Assembly: GCA_028565635.1 (NCBI GenBank)
Contig: JAOXYB010042281.1
Location: 1 to 27,551, forward strand
Length of the DNA: 27,551 nt
Origin: Phoronis ovalis
Taxonomy: Eukaryota > Phoronida > Phoronidae
Direction: 5' to 3'
The translations under genes and the position numbers were made by a program. Positions 22,501 through 27,551 of this stretch are shown here, in pieces (position 1 is the stretch's first letter; every line of letters starts with the position of its first letter). The notes under the pieces were generated by a model. It did no database searches. It had not been told where the DNA came from and saw nothing but the letters and a program-made list of their open reading frames with translations.

Positions 22501-25500
22501 ATAAGGGAAACTCCAGTCGCGCACTAAAAACTCGAGGCACTGAAATATTAAAACAACAATCAAAATTTTATTTTGTAACACCAACTTAACCAATATTTCT
22601 TTCAGTTGAATGCCTTGAGAACCACAATTTTTTTACTAGTGTACAGATTAAATCTTAATAAAAATGCATTGCAAATGCCAAGAGGTGTGAGGTGCAAATG
22701 ATTTTACTTTAAACCTTCAAATATTAATCTAAAATAAATTAACCATACTAACCTGAAATGGTTTTGCTTGCGAGCCTTCTAATGCTAAACGACCATATTC
22801 TGTAAACAACTGAAAGAGAAATTAGCAAAACTATCTCAGGAAAACTATTGTTAATGTTAATCTTGAATTTAACATCAACAGTCTCGAATAAAAAGCAAAA
22901 CCTTCCTTTCAAATCCTTCTGAGATGAAGTACACAAAAGGATAGAACATACTTTTGTTTTTTGTATGAGTAACTCACCTGAAGATGTTGCAAGTCATCTT
23001 CTTGAATATTTGAATGTAAATTGTAAACCTGCAAATATTTAAGCAAACTTGTATACAAGTTGAAGTAGAATATTATAGCTTCACAAGTTTTTAAAATTTA
23101 GTACACATATTTTTTATAATTAGAAAAAACATCTGTGACAAAAGGTAATGCTCATTTTGAAAAGTTACAACTTCATATAAATCGTTCAAACTTTTGAAAC
23201 TTTATCATCCACAGTTCCAGAAATTTGCAAATTAGCTTAGAAACAGAAATATATCTTTCTACATACCTGAACAGAACTAAGCATAGTGCTAAGAGCAAAT
23301 ATTGTGGCACAATCTTTAACTGTAGACTGGCTGTCAAAGGCACCTTGAGTATCCATGAGTAAAACAGCAACCTGCAAGTATTACAATAAATACTCATGTC
23401 AAAACAATGTACCACACAATGACACCAGGCAGTACAATAAATACTCATGTCAAAACAATGTACCACACAATGACACCAGGCAGTCAGGATAATATCAATG
23501 GGTTGGGTATTACTAAAAAAAATTAAGAATTACTATGATTTGGGACATAATAAACACAAGTGTTACTCTTTATAGAACACTGGACAAAACAGATGCTGTT
23601 ATTTTTGTACAAGGGAACATCACTTCTACTGAAATCTTCTGGTTAGCATGGTTGGCAAAGTTGAGCTGCATCAGTACAATTATTATGAACAGTAAGAGTT
23701 TCTATTATTTTTTTAATATATAACATCTAAATATTCTCTAAGTACAAATAAATATAATAGCAAAATTCAATTTCTAACAACTTATACGTTAAATGCTTTT
23801 ATGTATAAATTAAAACATTTTTAATATTTAATTAGTTATTTACCTGTTCACCAGTGCTGGGAAGAGTAACCGGAAAAACCTGACTCCACAATATTATACC
23901 ACTTGTGTCTCGTTCCGAACCGCCACGCCAGGTGAACCCTGTCAAAGGAGCATTATCGTCTCCTAACCAATTATTTTTACCCTAAAATATATAGATCACG
24001 GCCACTATTTTTACAGATTGAGAAAGGAGTACCTGTCAACATAATATTTCTCTCCTTAAGAAGTAACTGTATGCATACAAGTAAATACCACATAAAATAA
24101 ACAACCTTATTGCACAGGTGAATAAACGTGCAGTTCTATTAGATTACATTCTTATCACAACTTTATCAATGGATCACATGTTTGACTATGATGTAAATTC
24201 ATGGGAGTAACAGCTTTATGTTAGACCAAAATGCTGGAATAGTAAAACCTTTTGAAAGAATGTGTATTACTGAAATATTCAAACCTCAGCACTTAGATAA
24301 CGAAGGAAGAAATCCAGTAAGAATGATTTCCCTTTTCTAAATGCCCCTGAAACTGATACGAGGCAGACACGTTTGTTTTCAATTCCTTTCTGAAGCAAGA
24401 TTTCTTCTAAAGCTTTTTCATCAAGTTCAAAAGTATGGTCATCCTTAGCAATGACAATCTCTACAGGGTGTCCTTCTAGTGCATCACCAAAGGCATCAAC
24501 TGAAACACATACAACATGCACATGTAGCATATTAACCTCTGACACTATCACAGACAGTAATTATTTCTTAATAAAAACAGCAAATCACTAGCACAAAAAT
24601 TTACTAAGTTACGCTATTCTCATTTTCTAACATGTACTTGTCCTTTTTCAGTTTTTATCGAAATGCAAAGCAGCAAGACAGATCAATCTCAGGTTTATAG
24701 AAATCCCAATTTTATTTATTTGCTTATATCCAAAGTCCTAGACCAATCATTCACCAATGTCAGTCATCCTTCTACTGGCGTGTTCCATTTAGAAAGTTAC
24801 TGGATCTGTTTAATCGGGCAATCTGACTTTGTCCAACAGAGCCCATCCAGATGTAGACAAGAATGTAGAATTAGCTTGGTACATTCCTAAAATTACTATA
24901 TATTCCTAATAATAGCTTTACTACTGTTTTTATTTACACACCAGCATGGTTTACGAAACTCATTCTAGTATTTGCACAGCTTGAATTTCTTTCATTCTGT
25001 GATGCATACAACTCTAATAGTTTTATGTATCCTACTTTATATCATCTAATAATTTCATATATCCTACTTTCAGTCTACTACTATACAGAAGAATTCATAT
25101 ATCCAAATTGATGATCATGATCCACAAATTATTCCTTTCACATTTTTTTACTTCTCTTTGAGTTGATGTCCTGGGGTTGGCAATTTTAGTTTTGATGATA
25201 TTTACTTTACTACTTAAATTATTACTTTTTAATATTGTTACTGTTACAAAATTTTGGACATTATATTTGGACCGGTTTGGAAATATTATTCCTCAGTTGC
25301 CTTGTAAGTGTTTTTGTTTGTCACATTCTCTTGATATACTTTTAAATTACGGGTTTACATTTGCTAAAGAATCTTACAGTCCCACTGATAGTAAATTTAA
25401 AAAGAAAAACAAACAGTAGCAGCTCCTTTGTATATCTTTTGCCACTTCAGAAGTTCAGTGTCTGACTTTGACACCAGCGCAGCCCGGACATAGCATCCAT

Positions 25501-25678
25501 AGACTTTATTTCCTGTTTAACTGTTAATTACATGCAGTTGCTCTTTTTACTGCATGACAATACTCATCGTATGCTACTAATCATTATATTAGTATGTATT
25601 TAGTTTTTAACTTAACGTACCCGGAGCAGACGTGTTTAGTAAGTCTTGCTGGTTTCGCTTCCGAAGTTCAGTCGACAT
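19494..25678 (-). CDS. ATL: Atlastin, dynamin-family GTPase of ER membrane fusion; complete, 13 exons
   Basis: Atlastins are membrane-anchored GTPases that dimerise across apposing ER tubules and fuse them. Exons (minus strand): 25678-25621, 24499-24285, 23981-23844, 23371-23267, 23028-22978, 22809-22753, 22539-22447, 22137-21999, 21533-21406, 21086-21030, 20671-20600, 20367-19936, 19571-19494. All are GT...AG with matching phases, totalling 1623 nt and 540 aa, close to the usual 540-560. G domain: P-loop GAFRKGKS (residues 71-78), [14 protein letters not shown] switch region, DTQG (144-147), RD of LVRDWSFP (215-216). Then comes the helical middle domain ([68 protein letters not shown]), two membrane segments (about 447-468 and 472-491) and a short cytosolic tail. 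It appears intact. Invertebrates often have one atlastin, so ATL1/2/3 cannot be assigned. Confidence 0.96.
19936..20367 (-). CDS. ATL: Atlastin exon 12: end of middle domain and the two membrane segments
   Basis: The longest exon (144 residues), from [20 protein letters not shown] through [16 protein letters not shown] and [17 protein letters not shown] to two hydrophobic segments, then [20 protein letters not shown]. The hydrophobic hairpin anchors the protein with both termini in the cytosol. The donor AAT|GTAAGT follows GFIWDN. If intron 12 were retained, translation would add only Val-Ser before TAA. Confidence 0.95.
23382..23483. repeat. Perfect 51-bp tandem duplication in atlastin intron 3
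   Basis: Two identical 51-bp copies (23382-23432 and 23433-23483), unit beginning tacaataaatactcatgtc. They begin only 8 nt upstream of the exon 4 acceptor AG (23373-23372), so the branch-point region of that acceptor is probably duplicated. Perfect identity implies a recent event or an assembly artefact. Confidence 0.95.
24285..24499 (-). CDS. ATL: Atlastin exon 2: start of the GTPase domain with P-loop
   Basis: Acceptor gtttcag is entered in phase 1, completing Val. It encodes [19 protein letters not shown] and [20 protein letters not shown]. The KDDHxFELDE block and the [10 protein letters not shown]-loop are diagnostic of the atlastin/GBP GTPase group. The short exon 1 (25678-25621) supplies [19 protein letters not shown], a variable N-terminal extension that does not align well with vertebrate atlastins. 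Confidence 0.95.
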
Positions 25679-26444
25679 CTTGAAAATTTCCTAATGACGT
25701 CACATTTTCCCATCAGGCACCTGTTGGGAACTACTTTGAAACCACTTCACTGTGTTGCTTTTTTTTCGGACCATGCGCAAATTGCTAAGTATGAAGTCAA
25801 AGTGCTAATATTTAATTTTTGTTAATTAATAATAATTAAATATATTAGATACTTTATTAAAAACTTGGATATTTTGAAAACACAAACAATTATTTGGAGA
25901 TTTCCGGCAGGATTATTTTATCAGGGCACTTAGTTGCAGCTGTGAGAAGACGCAAGCTGATACGTATAGCAACTTGGGCTATGTGTGTGTTCAATTTTGC
26001 AAACTTTTTATTGTGCAATTCCGGCTAATTTTCGTCGATCTGATAATATTGGTAAGTGCCTGCAAATTTTGATAATCTTGAGGTTTACCATGCATATGTT
26101 TAATGTAGATTGCATGTAGATATACGCGGAACAACGAGTTTCAATTGAGGTTGTAAGCTGAAGTGATAATGAGGTCACATTCGGGAAATTCACGTTTCGA
26201 CGGAAGTTGTGTTTACTCGCTGCCGCAGTGAAAAATGGGATAAGTTTCACGCAGTTTTGTGTAACAGAATAAATTAAACAAAGCTTTTTAGTTTAAACTT
26301 TAAACATTGCACAGGAGCTGCTTTAAGTCAACTGCATGTTTTTATTCAAAAATCTTGTGTGATAGGACGGGTACGGTCATCTGAGTTTTAATTATCACTC
26401 TAAGAGCGAGAGACCAAATTTGTCTCATGTTGTTGTATTTGTGT
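25679..26444. promoter_or_regulatory. Probable bidirectional promoter region
   Basis: This lies between the atlastin start and a possible divergent first exon. It has scattered CpGs, the CRE at 25695-25702 and TGAGGTCA-like half sites (for example near 26168-26175). No TATA box was identified. Bidirectional activity is an inference. Confidence 0.35.
25695..25702 (-). promoter_or_regulatory. CRE palindrome upstream of atlastin ATG
   Basis: TGACGTCA, the full ATF/CREB-family site, lies 17 nt before the start codon. The surrounding 25620-26250 sequence is richer in CpG than the introns, as expected for a promoter. Its position suggests a very short 5' UTR or an element just downstream of the start site. 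Confidence 0.5.
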
Positions 26445-26467
26445 ATGATGGCAGACTCGAATACCAG
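26445..26467 (+). CDS. Possible first coding exon of a divergent gene (unidentified)
   Basis: ATGATGGCAGACTCGAATAC (26445-26464) followed by CAG, then the donor GTAAAT at 26468, would encode MMADSNT and two nucleotides of a split codon. Its support is the position opposite the atlastin promoter and a good donor. I found no convincing second exon; a phase-compatible acceptor at 27418-27419 would add about 23 residues before a stop, and no family is recognised. Confidence 0.25.
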
Positions 26468-27551
26468 GTAAATATAAAGTTTTTGATTTCGCGTTGGTAA
26501 TTTTGAGGTCAAGAGGAACAGATAGTTTGCAGTATAGTACAAGGCAGAATGTCTATATAGTATTAGTAATATGTGTTTAAAAAATGTTTACTTCTTTTTA
26601 TCATAAGTTGACACTAAAGTACTTACATTACAATGATTAGTGTTTGCCACCACGTTGTAATCAGACAAATGCCCATTTTCTTGCAAGTTATCTTTTAATT
26701 GGACAAGTTTTCCAATGTCTATTAATATAATTTCTCAATAACTGCTACTTTTACAGTAATATGTGTATTAAAATGTGAAAAAATATATTTCAATAATAGA
26801 TACTTTACACCTGAAAATATTACTTTGTATAGAAAAAAAGTATTTAATTGGTTTCAGTAAGGAAATCAAAGTAATCTGCTCCCTGTTGGATATACTAACT
26901 TTCATTAGTCACTGCTTCTTGTACAAGGTTGCATAGGAATTTTCAGAGAAGCATGTACAACAAAATAGATATGCCTACTAGTGGTGAATAAGATGTTATG
27001 TGTTCTTTATTTGGGGTCAGCTGCAGTTAAAGATATTGCAAAATTATTTATACTAATATTGTTTCTTTAGTAAGGTGATGTAGAATGTTAGGGCAAATAG
27101 GCTCAGCCTCCAGGAATAACAAATTGTAAACAATGATCAGTAAACAACAATCAATCCTGTGAGGTGTTATATCACTGAGATATGGAGGGAATGTTATTTG
27201 CAATAAAGCAGTGGTTTTATTTTGTCTCAGTTTCTACAGGAAAGCACTTCTTTTTCCCAGAGTTTTCTTTTGTGTCATAATTTTTTTTGTACCTAATCAT
27301 GATGTCACTTCCTGTTAAGAGCACACCTGTTTTGAACTTTTCATGTAAAACAGTAGCATGTAATCATGTAATTATCCAAATGTGGTGACAATTCCATCTA
27401 TTTTTCATTTACAAATAGTGTACATAGAGATGAAATTCTGATTCTTGATCTGGGATCAGCTGATGCAAATGGATTAGTCCTGCAAGCATGACCCTTACTT
27501 ATGGACAGCCTACAGCTTGTCCGTAAGGGTCATGGCCGGCTCATATCTCAG
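26468..27551. other. Right-end region without a supported gene
   Basis: AT-rich sequence, possibly the first intron of the divergent gene. The only clear structure is the inverted repeat at 27487-27534. Confidence 0.5.
27487..27534. repeat. Inverted repeat / hairpin at right edge
   Basis: CATGACCCTTAC (27487-27498) and GTAAGGGTCATG (27523-27534) are perfectly complementary. Inside them GGACA (27503-27507) and TGTCC (27518-27522) also pair, leaving a 4-nt bulge and a 10-nt loop. It may be the end of a dispersed repeat or foldback element cut by the window edge. Confidence 0.8.

Larger units (their letters stand above)
19572..25620 (-). other. Atlastin introns
   Basis: Introns over 300 nt are intron 1 (25620-24500), 2 (24284-23982), 3 (23843-23372), 7 (22446-22138), 8 (21998-21534), 9 (21405-21087), 10 (21029-20672) and 12 (19935-19572). 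All are AT-rich. Apart from the 51-bp duplication in intron 3 I see no repeats, extra exons or RNA genes in them. Confidence 0.75.

Noticed and set aside
22254-22589. 111-codon plus-strand open frame
   Set aside because: Antisense to atlastin exon 7 ([14 protein letters not shown] on the minus strand); a shadow frame.
25177-25419. 80-codon hydrophobic plus-strand open frame in atlastin intron 1
   Set aside because: Its composition reflects T-rich sequence; there is no conserved motif or splice support.
27419-27489. Candidate second exon for the divergent gene
   Set aside because: Phase agrees with the possible first exon, but it ends in TGA after about 23 residues and matches nothing; probably chance.

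Overview
This is an AT-rich animal nuclear genome window. It holds intron-containing protein genes with GT...AG introns, long intergenic stretches, and no bacterial or organellar features. I rebuilt the gene models by hand from splice sites, reading phase and protein family similarity. The proteins are bilaterian-like, and gene order beside PPP2R5 matches vertebrates. The AT-rich base composition and intron sizes suggest an invertebrate, perhaps a lophotrochozoan such as a mollusc, but that taxon is a guess.

Layout, left to right. (1) Positions 430-563 (+) are the last coding exon of a MEA1 (male-enhanced antigen 1) homologue whose 5' part lies outside the window. (2) Positions 2158-17330 (-) are a complete PP2A B56 regulatory subunit gene of the delta class (PPP2R5D-like). 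It has 15 exon positions and encodes 599 or 600 residues. Exon position 11 exists in three tandem homologous copies (5568-5695, 5734-5858, 6142-6266) that should be mutually exclusive. (3) Positions 19494-25678 (-) are a complete atlastin gene with 13 exons and 540 residues, encoding the dynamin-family GTPase that fuses ER membranes. (4) Positions 25679-26470 look like a promoter region, with a perfect CRE just upstream of the atlastin ATG. A short possible first exon of a divergent plus-strand gene lies at 26445-26467. No confident gene follows to the end.

MEA1 and PPP2R5 converge tail to tail, as in human 6p21. The atlastin and PPP2R5 genes are in tandem on the minus strand. I know of no direct functional link between the genes; PP2A-B56 is a phosphatase targeting subunit and atlastin shapes the ER.

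Non-genic structure includes a 466-bp terminal-inverted-repeat element (non-autonomous DNA transposon) in PPP2R5 intron 4, a perfect 51-bp tandem duplication beside an atlastin splice acceptor, 34-bp and 55-bp duplications in PPP2R5 introns, an intronic hairpin at 3919-3991, and an inverted repeat at the right end.

The strongest candidate for something undescribed is the three-copy exon cluster in the B56 gene. The gap between copies b and c is only 38 nt, too short to be spliced, and the exon lengths (125, 125 and 128 nt) would break the frame if two copies were joined.
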